NCBI RefSeq assembly: GCF_005845215.1
Contig: NZ_SPHO01000022.1
Span: forward strand, 1 to 64,000
Length of the DNA stretch: 64,000 nucleotides
Direction: 5' to 3'
Source of the DNA: Clostridium sp. 1001271st1 H5
Lineage (GTDB): Bacteria; Bacillota; Clostridia; Lachnospirales; Lachnospiraceae
Below, piece by piece: positions 24,022-31,984 of the stretch. The position numbers and the translations under genes were made by a program. A model generated the notes under the pieces. It did no database searches. It saw only the letters and a list, made by a program, of their open reading frames with translations, and was not told where the DNA came from. Numbering within the stretch: position 1 is the first letter of the stretch; each line of letters begins with the position of its first letter.

Positions 24022-25192
24022 CTCTGTGTCCTCCTCCAATAAATGGATGGATAAAAAGCTCATCAAAGAGCTTATCCATACTCTTAACTACATTGTATGA
24101 GTCATAGTGGCTCACACCGCCCTTCCATGAGGCATAGGCACATCTCACATCATCAAAGGACATCTCCCCGGCATCCATGAGCTTCCGGAACTTCTTCAGC
24201 TTTCTCCGCATCCTTGTGACGGAGTCCTTGCTGATACGTTCCTGTACCTTTCCTGTCTCTGTTAGGTTATATTTGATTTTAAGGAATGTGAAGCCATGTG
24301 ACAGCTTTACTATCTGTGTTTTCTTTGGATTGATAAAGAGTCCAAGCTCATCACATATCCCTTGTATGTCATTCAGGAGCCCCTTCAGGTACTCCTTGTC
24401 TTCATGGATGATGTAGATGTCATCCATGTACCGCCCATAGTATTTCATGCCTTTTACAATCTTGCAGTAGTTGTCTATCCTTGTGGGATAGTATACTCCG
24501 GATATTTGAGATATTTGGCTTCCAATACCCACGGACTTTCTCATGTACTTTTCGCCTGTCAGCTTTGCCTTATCAATTTGAGCATGTTCCAAGGCGTTAT
24601 ACAGCGTTTTCATACAGTTAGCATATTCTTCATCAGTCATGTAGGAAACATCCACCCTGAAGGTATCTATGAGCTTCTCAATAAAGCTCATCGTCTCCTT
24701 ATCACCAATCTTTTTCCGCATTTCCTTTATCAGACCATCATGGACTATATTGTCAAAGAATTTGCTAAAATCAATCAGTAATACATACCCTTCATTGCTC
24801 TTGTGTTTCCTGTAGAACTTGTGAAGATGTGTGCTCAACCGTTTCCTTGCAAAATGGATACCCTTGCCCTCCATGGAAGCACCATTGTCATAGGTCAGGT
24901 ACTTGGAGAGCTCCGGGACAAGCACATTGTCACAGACTGACCTCTGTACCACACGGTCAGAGATGTGCATTGACTTAATATGCCTTGTTTTTCCCCTCTC
25001 ATGCAGCTTGAACTCATAGAAGTCCTTCTGCTCATAGGTTCCATCCTTCATCTCCTTTTGAGTTTGGTTGATATTCCTCAAAAGGTTCATTTCATACCGC
25101 TGTACTGACTCTTTCCACGCTGTTCCCTTCTTTGACTTGTTAAAGGCATCAAGTAGGGAGTTGGCATCATATACAGACTCCATATCATTCAT
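23993..25192 (-). CDS. DGR reverse transcriptase
   Basis: This 399-residue reverse transcriptase is of the diversity-generating-retroelement clade. Motif 3 LLIDFSKFFDNI holds the first catalytic Asp (D141). Motif 4 is IGSQISQ (223-229), the (I/V/L)GxxxSQ signature that separates DGR RTs from group II intron and retron RTs. Motif 5 is YMDD (255-258). The enzyme copies TR RNA with errors at adenines, and the cDNA replaces VR. The start codon overlaps the stop of the TR-containing frame (ATGAATGA), with GAGGTG seven bases upstream. Confidence 0.96.
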   Translation of the reverse strand: MNDMESVYDANSLLDAFNKSKKGTAWKESVQRYEMNLLRNINQTQKEMKDGTYEQKDFYEFKLHERGKTRHIKSMHISDRVVQRSVCDNVLVPELSKYLTYDNGASMEGKGIHFARKRLSTHLHKFYRKHKSNEGYVLLIDFSKFFDNIVHDGLIKEMRKKIGDKETMSFIEKLIDTFRVDVSYMTDEEYANCMKTLYNALEHAQIDKAKLTGEKYMRKSVGIGSQISQISGVYYPTRIDNYCKIVKGMKYYGRYMDDIYIIHEDKEYLKGLLNDIQGICDELGLFINPKKTQIVKLSHGFTFLKIKYNLTETGKVQERISKDSVTRMRRKLKKFRKLMDAGEMSFDDVRCAYASWKGGVSHYDSYNVVKSMDKLFDELFIHPFIGGGHRDEQNNNEQK

Positions 25193-25556
25193 AGAGCTTC
25201 ACCTCGTTTCTAGCACCAACTGACGTATCAGGGTGCATCAAGATGTTCCCCCATCCTCCCTCTATCAGAAGATGAGCTTCTTTACCTTTCGGAAGGACAA
25301 GCTTTCCTTTCCTGTATCGTATATCGGCACATAGCCTACACTTAGTATACATACACGAAATCGGGCGGACTCCACCATCCCCGGCGGCGTTGTTATTATT
25401 ACTATTACCATTATTGTTACAATTAGCAAACGCCGCCGCCGACACCACAGCACTCAACGGTGGAAAAGTCTCTGGATACAAAGCTTGCCCCGGATAATTA
25501 TACTTGTTTTTCAGCCTTTTGGGAAGCACCTTCTTTCTGTGCTTTGGCTGCTTCAT
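25185..25556 (-). other. Open frame containing the template repeat (TR RNA region)
   Basis: A 123-codon frame runs through TR in the same phase as VR in the target gene. It ends four bases into the RT start. It overlaps the end of avd by 59 bp. The TR part (residues 33-65) encodes NCNNNGNSNNNN. The segment after TR resembles the 3' spacer of about 170 nt required for cDNA priming in the Bordetella DGR. It is probably non-coding template RNA, although translation through it into RT is conceivable. Confidence 0.6.
25362..25458 (-). repeat. DGR template repeat (TR)
   Basis: This 97-bp sequence matches VR (26164-26260; offset 802) with ten mismatches. All ten are adenines on the TR coding strand, at 25391, 25394, 25406, 25411, 25412, 25414, 25417, 25418, 25423 and 25424. 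TR has 22 adenines. Nine AAY codons and one AGT are concentrated in 40 bp. It lies between avd and RT, the usual position. Confidence 0.97.
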
Positions 25557-26094
25557 TCTCCCTGATTTTCTTCAGGATTTTGTTGTCACTCTTTCTCCAT
25601 CCCTTCAGGAGGGCTATCTCCTTCTCAATCATTTCCACATATCGGATATACTTCTGTGCATCCACCGGGATGATGGATATAATGTATTGCATCTCCTGAA
25701 GGAGCTGCTCACAGTTTCCTATGGCATGATTTTGGAAGTTTCTCCGGTCATAGAACTCACTCTCACATACTGGATATATCGTATTTGCCTGTGTGATGTT
25801 CATTATCATGTTGTGGAGGATATTCATTATGTTATTCCTCATCTTGTCTATGAGCCATGCCGGATATTCCTCTATTATCGTGGCTTTCATTTCATACTTC
25901 TCCACTATTTCCCGAAACTTCTGCTCATCCTCCGGCTCCATTCCCGGCACCCCATACAATGACTTGACACTCCTCACCTTGTCCTTGATGCCAAAGTCCC
26001 GGAGGAGCAGCATTGTGATTTCTCTCCGGAGCATTATGGCATTATGATAGAACTCCAAACTGGATACACTTCTTTTGTTCTTCAGAACGCTCAA
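25498..26094 (-). CDS. avd: DGR accessory variability determinant (Avd-like four-helix protein)
   Basis: This 198-residue, almost entirely helical protein lies between the target gene and TR. Conserved Avd-type features are the early LEFYHNAIMLRREI helix and the later FYDRRNFQNHAIGNCEQLLQEM helix with basic residues. It starts with TTG after a clear GGAGG site that follows the VR hairpin. A Lys/Ala-rich tail (residues 170-198) is longer than in the Bordetella Avd. Avd pentamers bind the RT and template RNA and are required for mutagenic retrohoming. Confidence 0.85.
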   Translation of the reverse strand: MSVLKNKRSVSSLEFYHNAIMLRREITMLLLRDFGIKDKVRSVKSLYGVPGMEPEDEQKFREIVEKYEMKATIIEEYPAWLIDKMRNNIMNILHNMIMNITQANTIYPVCESEFYDRRNFQNHAIGNCEQLLQEMQYIISIIPVDAQKYIRYVEMIEKEIALLKGWRKSDNKILKKIRENEAAKAQKEGASQKAEKQV

Positions 26095-26114
26095 CCTATT
26101 TCCTCCTTCCGGTC

Positions 26115-26139
26115 ATCTGCCCCCATACAGGGGGCAGAT
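26115..26139. repeat. DGR hairpin/cruciform downstream of VR
   Basis: ATCTGCCCCC (26115-26124) pairs perfectly with GGGGGCAGAT (26130-26139) around the loop ATACA. It lies 24 bases past the end of VR on the coding strand and has no T run. It therefore matches the GC-rich hairpin needed for target recognition in phage DGRs better than a terminator. Confidence 0.8.
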
Positions 26140-26145
26140 TAAAGA

Positions 26146-27069
26146 TTAACCGATACAGAAATACGGGCGGACTCCACCATCCCCGGCGGCGTAGTCATTA
26201 TTACTATAACCACCAGTGACACAACCAGCAAACGCCGCCGCCGACACCACAGCACTCAACCAATACCACCATCTACTTCCGTTATGTCCAAGTCCTGCTA
26301 CCTTCAGGTTAGGAGCTAACCGGAACAACGGGAACTGAATATTATCACATCCTGTATCATAGAATGATGAACTAAGCACTGTGGAACCATATACCTGTAT
26401 CTCACTCATAAGTTTAACTAAGCAATCCTTCCACTCCCAGTTGCTTGCATATCCTGTGATGCCTGCTCCTGCGTTTGAATTGCCTGTTGTAGATACTGCT
26501 GTTGTCAGCAATTCTCTGTGACTAAGTATATGATTATTTAATGCTGTTTGCAAGGCTGCTGCATATACAGGAAGAACCGTTTTATACATCTTAGAGCCTA
26601 CATACCCACCTGTTGTCACATTTGTATCATTCATAACTGATTTTGTCTTGAAGCAGTCCTTCGGTACAATCACAGCATGATGTTTTGTGAAGGCTGTATC
26701 TCCATTATTCCAAAATACATCAAAGCCTGCCAAGATACATCTGACTGTCTCGGCACCACCCAAGTCTGTAGTGATGCTTATGTCAAAATAATCACCCACA
26801 TACAAGTCCTTAAAGGTTCCTGCACTGATACGCTGACATATTTCATCCACCGTATACACATTTGTCAGATTCTTCCCTCTGTAGATGGAATTATGAGCTG
26901 CTGCACTGTCAGAAAAGACATTGATGAACTGCTCATTGAGGTATTTGTCATTGTCAAGGAGCTGCTGATGTCTCACATTCCACTCATCATAGTGTGCCGG
27001 AGTTGTCCTCTCCATTGCTGTCATCTCAAGGACAAGTTTCGGATGCTCTGCTGCTGTTATATTTGCCAT
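26146..27069 (-). CDS. DGR-diversified tail protein (putative receptor-binding, C-type-lectin fold)
   Basis: This 307-residue protein's C-terminus (residues 270-302) is encoded by VR. A SRWWYWLSAVVSAAAFAGC segment leads into variable residues, then GDGGVRP, the standard layout of the variable C-type lectin fold. Comparison with TR shows seven of nine Asn codons already changed (to Gly, Val, Thr, Gly, Tyr, Asp, Tyr). It follows a tail-collar-type fibre protein and precedes avd, so it is probably the fibre tip that binds the host. The N-terminal 250 residues are not assigned to a family. Confidence 0.9.
   Translation of the reverse strand: MANITAAEHPKLVLEMTAMERTTPAHYDEWNVRHQQLLDNDKYLNEQFINVFSDSAAAHNSIYRGKNLTNVYTVDEICQRISAGTFKDLYVGDYFDISITTDLGGAETVRCILAGFDVFWNNGDTAFTKHHAVIVPKDCFKTKSVMNDTNVTTGGYVGSKMYKTVLPVYAAALQTALNNHILSHRELLTTAVSTTGNSNAGAGITGYASNWEWKDCLVKLMSEIQVYGSTVLSSSFYDTGCDNIQFPLFRLAPNLKVAGLGHNGSRWWYWLSAVVSAAAFAGCVTGGYSNNDYAAGDGGVRPYFCIG
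26164..26260 (-). repeat. DGR variable repeat (VR)
   Basis: This 97-bp C-terminal segment of the target gene is homologous to TR. The codon changes relative to TR are AAT to GGT, AAC to GTC, AAT to ACT, AAT to GGT, AAT to TAT, AAC to GAC and AAC to TAC. The unvaried GC-rich end (GGGGATGGTGGAGTCCGC) is the likely initiation-of-mutagenic-homing region. Confidence 0.97.
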
Positions 27070-27083
27070 TTTCTTCTTCCTCC

Positions 27084-27464
27084 TTAATAGTTGTCTTCAA
27101 TGGTGAATGTCACCTCTGTCTCATCCTTACCTTTTGCAAGGAAATTAGAGAACGCCACCACATCTCCATCCTCATCAATGAGTGCCATCTCACTGATGAA
27201 TGTACCAACAAGCTCATCTTCCTCAAGCTTGATGGTGTACTCATAGGATGTATCTGAAGTCTTGGTTGATGAAGTATAAGGCTTTCTGACCACCTCTTTC
27301 TTCAATGCTACATTCTCCGCAAGTGGTACTATCACGGTACCATCCGCATTGACACCGCCGGAACCAAGTGCAATGTGTGTTATCTTTGCAACCGTTCCGG
27401 TTGTATGGCTTGCTTCAGCCATCTTTTTTCTTCTGATTTTGGTTATCACGCTTTTTGTTGCCAT
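27084..27464 (-). CDS. Tail-collar / tail-fibre N-terminal domain protein
   Basis: This 126-residue protein begins at the ATG at 27464 (GGAGG nine bases upstream). It has the phage tail-collar pattern: ITHIALGSGGVNADG, KKEVVRKPYTSS, and FISEMALIDEDGDVVAFS. Only the baseplate-attachment domain is present. The adjacent DGR target is a separate polypeptide, so this may be the adaptor that carries it. Confidence 0.75.
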   Translation of the reverse strand: MATKSVITKIRRKKMAEASHTTGTVAKITHIALGSGGVNADGTVIVPLAENVALKKEVVRKPYTSSTKTSDTSYEYTIKLEEDELVGTFISEMALIDEDGDVVAFSNFLAKGKDETEVTFTIEDNY

Positions 27465-27465
27465 T

Positions 27466-28767
27466 CTACAATACCTCCGTTTTTTGCCAAGCATCTATTA
27501 TCTTGGAACCATCAAGGCTCCATGTTCCATCAAGGAAGATGAGGTTGTGCTCTTCATGCCATATCACCCTGAACTCCCTTGTATGTTCTACACCAAAGCT
27601 GTATGCCTGCTTGGTGGTGTATTCTGTCCTCTGTGCATCCATGAGCCGGGAGCCTGTCAGCTTCCAAAGCCCGTTGAGCTTCAGATAATCAAAGTAGTCA
27701 ATGACCATCCGGTACCGCTCCAATGTCTTCCTGATGCTGTATTCCTCCTCACAAGGCTGCATCCTGTACCGCTGCTTCAGGAGCAGCTCCTCTTCATGCT
27801 GATGGTGGAATGTTGTGCTCCATCTCATTTCTCTTGGAGACATCTCTGCATCCACCACATGGCTTCCATCTGTTATCCATGAGCCATCTGTCTTCAGGTA
27901 TTCAAAATAGTACATCCTGAAGCTGTATGCCGCCTTCAGGATGGCACTCTCTACCATCCGGCAGGCATAATTGTATGCCATAACTGCAAGCCCGGCTTCA
28001 TGGAGCTCATAAAGGCTCTCATATCGGTATCCTATCCGGGTACCAACGGGAGTCATCTCTGCATCAAGCATATAGCTCCCATCCAGTTTCCACATTCCAT
28101 CAAGCTTCCTGTAGTCATAATAGAACAGATGCTTCTTATACAGTACCTCAAGGAAGTTTCCTGTGTGTGGCTGCCTGATGCTCAAGTTATACTTGAAGAA
28201 GTAGTTGTCCTTTGCACCCACCTCTTTCCACTTCCTGACGGTCTTCCGCATAATGTCAAAACTGATAGGATGCTCCTCATCCGCATCCATCACAATTACT
28301 ATGTAGAACTCCGCCCATCTGTTTTCAATGGTATCAGACTCCAATGTCCGGCTCCCATCAAGGAGCCAACTTCCATCAAGTGTGAAATGGGAAAAGCCTG
28401 TCAGGTCATTTGCTCTCACAAGAACCGGGGAAGTATATCCAAGAGTCCTCACCGCAAGCAGCACTCCCTCATTGGTACCTCCAAGCTTGCATATCTCCTC
28501 ATACATGGCTATCCTTGAGCGGAAGTTCTCTGGATGTTCTCCTTCATACCGGGTGAGCCTTCTATCAGCTCCATGTACCGGGAGCATTTCATGGCTGCAT
28601 GTAGCAACCATTCCCTCATCCCTTGCCCGGAGTATGTCTTCCTTTGCTTCATCAAACCTCTTGCCGAACACCCGGCAAAGGATGTACCACTTATTCAGTG
28701 CTTTCTTCAGCTTCTTCAGAGGAGTAGTGAGCAGATACCACATGTATTCAATAAAGTTCTCTATCAT
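27466..28767 (-). CDS. Phage tail protein I-like protein with five LDGxW repeats
   Basis: This 433-residue protein starts at the ATG at 28767, inside the end of the baseplate J gene. The N-terminal part (about 1-110) looks like the gpI/XkdT-type baseplate-fibre connector. Five copies of a [LT][DN]GxWxLDGSxxxDA unit follow, at roughly 75-residue spacing, linked by Tyr/Glu-rich helices. The repeats suggest a beta-structured extension in the fibre network. It lies between gpJ and the tail-collar protein, as expected for gpI. Confidence 0.75.
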   Translation of the reverse strand: MIENFIEYMWYLLTTPLKKLKKALNKWYILCRVFGKRFDEAKEDILRARDEGMVATCSHEMLPVHGADRRLTRYEGEHPENFRSRIAMYEEICKLGGTNEGVLLAVRTLGYTSPVLVRANDLTGFSHFTLDGSWLLDGSRTLESDTIENRWAEFYIVIVMDADEEHPISFDIMRKTVRKWKEVGAKDNYFFKYNLSIRQPHTGNFLEVLYKKHLFYYDYRKLDGMWKLDGSYMLDAEMTPVGTRIGYRYESLYELHEAGLAVMAYNYACRMVESAILKAAYSFRMYYFEYLKTDGSWITDGSHVVDAEMSPREMRWSTTFHHQHEEELLLKQRYRMQPCEEEYSIRKTLERYRMVIDYFDYLKLNGLWKLTGSRLMDAQRTEYTTKQAYSFGVEHTREFRVIWHEEHNLIFLDGTWSLDGSKIIDAWQKTEVL

Positions 28768-28774
28768 GGCGGCA

Positions 28775-29926
28775 TCACTCCTTCCCCCTTGCACTCTGTA
28801 CTACGTTCCGGACAGTCACATTGATGTCTCCTGCCATGATGACCTTGTCCTGTTCAAGAACCATGTCATCAGACGGTTGCAAGATGTCTGTCTTCCTGTA
28901 GTTATCAATCTTTGTACTAAGCACTTGGATGATGCTGTCCCTGTATAGGGTATTCATTTCTCCCCTTGTCAGAGCCATCATGTCCTCAATGAGTTTTGTT
29001 GCCTGTGCATCCACTCCATCCGTTGCCGCATCTTCAGCAAGGTATATCACAAGCTCAAAGTCCTGTCTCACTACTTCACTGGACTTCACAAGATAGTCCT
29101 CATAGTTTCCCTTCAGCGGCTCAATGGCTTCACCCACCTTTCTTATCAGCTCCGGAGAAGCTTCCCCTGCTGCACCTGTGACAATCACATCCACTGTGCC
29201 CTGACCTCTTGGATGCTGTGCATCAATCCGGGCATCCAGTACACCGGGTACAGCCTTTGCAGCGTTCCGGAGCTTCTCTTCTATAGTTCGTGTTGCAAGC
29301 TCCGCCCATGAGCTCATACATCTGTCACGGAGGTCTTCAAGGTCTTCCTCTTCAGCTCCTTCCTCAAAGAGCCAGTCATCCTCATTTGTCACATAGTCCA
29401 CACCATCAAGGTGTATCATGGATATGGTTATTCTTCCCGGTGCTATATTGTAATAGGTTCCGGTAGCTTCAGCCTCCACAAGCACTCTTCCTACAGGTTC
29501 CCCGGCATCAATGACCGTATTCTCACAGCAATAGAACTTCAGCTCATTGCCTCCGGCATCCGGTTCTGTTTTGAAACAATGTCCTTTTGTTACCTGAAGA
29601 GCATTGTTGTATTCACTCCTGTATATGCTCACATAACCTCTTGCTGCCTTTGTCTCCTTCTGCTGTTTGGAATAGTCGGCAGCCTTAATCTTCAGCCAGT
29701 CTCCTTCAGCATGTTTGATGAAGCATCCATTCACGATAGTACGGGCAAGCTCTTTCAGCTCTATGTATATGGTCACAAGCATCCGGCAAAGGTGATAGAA
29801 GATGCCGCCCTTTTTGAAGTTCGTTATAGGAAAGCCTTCACCCTCAAGCTCTCCCTGTACCTTTTCCATCTCCTCATCTTCATCCGGGAGAGGGATAATC
29901 TTCTCCATAATGCTCTCATCTATCAT
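28775..29926 (-). CDS. Baseplate protein J-like
   Basis: This 383-residue protein is of the Baseplate_J family (P2 gpJ, Mu gp47, XkdT relatives). It has the central GVLDARIDAQHPRGQGTVDVIVTGA region and the ELARTIVNG N-terminal motif. It forms the outer wedge of the contractile baseplate. Its start overlaps the preceding wedge gene by four bases. Confidence 0.9.
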   Translation of the reverse strand: MIDESIMEKIIPLPDEDEEMEKVQGELEGEGFPITNFKKGGIFYHLCRMLVTIYIELKELARTIVNGCFIKHAEGDWLKIKAADYSKQQKETKAARGYVSIYRSEYNNALQVTKGHCFKTEPDAGGNELKFYCCENTVIDAGEPVGRVLVEAEATGTYYNIAPGRITISMIHLDGVDYVTNEDDWLFEEGAEEEDLEDLRDRCMSSWAELATRTIEEKLRNAAKAVPGVLDARIDAQHPRGQGTVDVIVTGAAGEASPELIRKVGEAIEPLKGNYEDYLVKSSEVVRQDFELVIYLAEDAATDGVDAQATKLIEDMMALTRGEMNTLYRDSIIQVLSTKIDNYRKTDILQPSDDMVLEQDKVIMAGDINVTVRNVVQSARGKE

Positions 29927-30348
29927 TCCACAATCACCTCCACGCCATTGCTCTCAATGTCAATGTTATATTCACTATTGCTGTCTGTCCTCCGGAAGGC
30001 TATCCTGATATGGTATATATGACCGTCAAAGTTCACCGTTGTCTGTATGCTTCCGGCATCAATATAGTCCCTTTTGGACATCTTGGAACGGATACGCTGC
30101 TGTATTTCCATCTGTGTGAAGTCATCATACTCTCCCTGCATAAAGTCAAGCAGGCTCCACCCATAGCTTGCATCCCCTTCCTCATCCTCATAGAAGAGCT
30201 CACCCTCTTCTGTCATTGCCTCATTCTTAATATCCTGAAGCCAACATTCATCATCCGATACAAGGGCTGTGTCCCCGTTCCCGTCTGATACAGGCTGACC
30301 ATCTTCATCAAGCATGATGTCTACATCATTTGCACCTGTTATCTGCAT
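29923..30348 (-). CDS. Baseplate wedge protein (GpW/DUF2634-like)
   Basis: This 141-residue acidic protein starts at the ATG at 30348 (GGGAGG upstream). It has a GWSLLDFMQGEYDDF segment and a C-terminal beta part (VNFDGHIYHIRIAFR). The size and position between the gpV-like and gpJ-like genes match the gp25/W family wedge protein (Mu gp46, XkdS). Confidence 0.8.
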   Translation of the reverse strand: MQITGANDVDIMLDEDGQPVSDGNGDTALVSDDECWLQDIKNEAMTEEGELFYEDEEGDASYGWSLLDFMQGEYDDFTQMEIQQRIRSKMSKRDYIDAGSIQTTVNFDGHIYHIRIAFRRTDSNSEYNIDIESNGVEVIVE

Positions 30349-30641
30349 CAGAAGCACCTCCCTATGATATAAGGCTTGCACTCACCATACATGAGCACGA
30401 TTGCCACAATCTCATTCTTCAGGACAGGTATGTCAGTTTTCACCTTCGGTACCTCCGGGAAGCGGATGTCAGGCTGCTTGTTTTTGTCAAGTATTTTGAG
30501 AGTTGCTTCATACAGCTCTCCGTTCTGTCTCACAGATACCACCTTTGCATATAAGCCGGGCGGATACTGCATGTGTGGATAGTTCTCTTTTATCTGATTT
30601 TGAAGCTCCTGCTCCACAAACATCTTCATCATGTCAGACAT
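30348..30641 (-). CDS. Baseplate spike/assembly protein V-like
   Basis: This 97-residue protein begins at the ATG at 30641, overlapping the gpD-like gene. The region YAKVVSVRQNGELYEATLKILD, followed by VPVLKN-type strands, is a small OB-like fold as in DUF2577/XkdR and gpV relatives. It probably forms part of the central spike. Confidence 0.7.
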   Translation of the reverse strand: MSDMMKMFVEQELQNQIKENYPHMQYPPGLYAKVVSVRQNGELYEATLKILDKNKQPDIRFPEVPKVKTDIPVLKNEIVAIVLMYGECKPYIIGRCF

Positions 30642-31413
30642 CCTTCTCACCTCCTGCAAAATAGATATACATGTGTACCGCTCCGGTATCATCACTTCTC
30701 ACTATTGTCTTCTCTACTGTTACAATTCCGCTGTATTTGCTGTGCTGCACCTCAACTTCTTGGCTGTGGTGTATCCAAGGGATGGCTATTGTCTCCGCCT
30801 CCCAAAGGTCTCCGTACTTATTCAGGGACAGGATGGTCTCTCCCTCCTCAAGTACATATATCTCTTTCTGTTCTTCCTTGGTTCCCCAATAGAATACCTT
30901 TTTCTGAAAGAAGAACGGGTTCTTGATGCCCCATGAGCTGTTGACCTCTGCTATGGTATTGATACCGCTCTTTCTGTCAATGACAAAAAGGTCTTTCTTC
31001 CCATAATGTTCATCAGACAGCACATAGTCCTCAATCCCTGCACATGCCAATACATACCGGATGACATCCTGCGGCTCACAGTCTACAAAGGATGCCTTGA
31101 TGGTCACTCTGTCAAGCTTCATCATGTCATCTTTTATCATTATTTCCTTCCAGTAGTCCGTGTCACCGCATCTGACATATCCATCAATCAGGCTGTCAAA
31201 GTCATCCTCATATCCAAGCTCAACGCTTGCTTCATCCATATCTTTGAACTTCAGGACTCCCTGAAGCTGTGGTGATAATTCCACCCGGCACCAGTCCATG
31301 TGAGACTCTTTGCTTGAGAAACACTCAACCTCTATACCATCCGTCACCTCATAGTCTCCTACTGTCACCCGGAACTCCGGGGATATTAGCTTCTTGTATC
31401 CCAAGCTTCTCAC
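30634..31413 (-). CDS. Late control protein D-like baseplate hub (XkdQ/gpD family)
   Basis: This 259-residue protein starts with an SPEFRVTVGDYEV segment. The following order of a gp27-type hub fold is seen: DFDSLIDGYV, then PQDVIRYVLACAGIEDY and the AEVNSSWGIKNPFFF region. It links the tail tube to the spike. It lies between the LysM-position gene and the gpV-like gene, as in SPO1/PBSX-type tails. Confidence 0.82.
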   Translation of the reverse strand: MRSLGYKKLISPEFRVTVGDYEVTDGIEVECFSSKESHMDWCRVELSPQLQGVLKFKDMDEASVELGYEDDFDSLIDGYVRCGDTDYWKEIMIKDDMMKLDRVTIKASFVDCEPQDVIRYVLACAGIEDYVLSDEHYGKKDLFVIDRKSGINTIAEVNSSWGIKNPFFFQKKVFYWGTKEEQKEIYVLEEGETILSLNKYGDLWEAETIAIPWIHHSQEVEVQHSKYSGIVTVEKTIVRSDDTGAVHMYIYFAGGEKDV

Positions 31414-31419
31414 CTCCTG

Positions 31420-31971
31420 CTATTTCACAGCCGCCCTTGCTGCCTTCTTACCTCTGCTTGTGTTCCGGCTGTCCTTTGCCGGGCTTTTGCTTTTTGATTT
31501 CTTACTCTTTGACTTCTTTGTGCTCTTTTTAGTAGTCTTTTTCTTTGTGGTCTTCTTTTTCACCTTTATCCCGGCTATATCAGGAGCCCACAGTTCCAAT
31601 GAAGCTATCCGTTTGCTCTCTGATATAACCTTCTTAGAGGTGAGGTTCTTGAAGTATACCTTTGTGATACCACGGACTGCACAGTCTTCATTGACTATTG
31701 GAAGAAGCTTCGGCTTGTCCTGACCATAAGGCTTGAAAAGCCGCTGCATCTCCGTGAGCTGTTCCAATGTGGTAGCAGTCTTTGTGTCCTCAAGCAGTAT
31801 GTCTATCATCACCTTGGCATTTTCATAGCCTACAGGCTGTGACTTCTTGTATCTGCCCTTCTCATCCTGTGCCACATACACGCTTCCGGCTTCCTGAACC
31901 TCCACGCTTGTGACCTGACCTTCAAGATATATACCTCCAAGCTTCACTACCTTTTCCTGCACATACAGCAT
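31420..31971 (-). CDS. Tail/baseplate protein with a lysine-rich C-terminal tail
   Basis: In this 183-residue protein, residues 1-130 form a DUF6046/XkdP-position tail component (GKPLL-type strands, YFKNLTSKKVI). Residues 135-183 are a low-complexity K/S/T-rich basic tail with KKTTKK and KSKSK tracts. Such a tail is unusual in a baseplate gene and could bind DNA or the tape measure end. It lies directly after the tape measure gene. Confidence 0.65.
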   Translation of the reverse strand: MLYVQEKVVKLGGIYLEGQVTSVEVQEAGSVYVAQDEKGRYKKSQPVGYENAKVMIDILLEDTKTATTLEQLTEMQRLFKPYGQDKPKLLPIVNEDCAVRGITKVYFKNLTSKKVISESKRIASLELWAPDIAGIKVKKKTTKKKTTKKSTKKSKSKKSKSKSPAKDSRNTSRGKKAARAAVK

Positions 31972-31984
31972 ACCGCCTCACCTC

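Noticed and set aside
23993..25192. Group II intron or retron reverse transcriptase
   Set aside because: Motif 4 is IGSQISQ rather than the usual QG-containing form, no maturase or msr/msd structure is present, and TR/VR flank it.
25370..25440. Low-complexity AAT/AAC run as a simple microsatellite
   Set aside because: The matched VR copy with adenine-only changes and the adjoining RT show it is the TR of a DGR.
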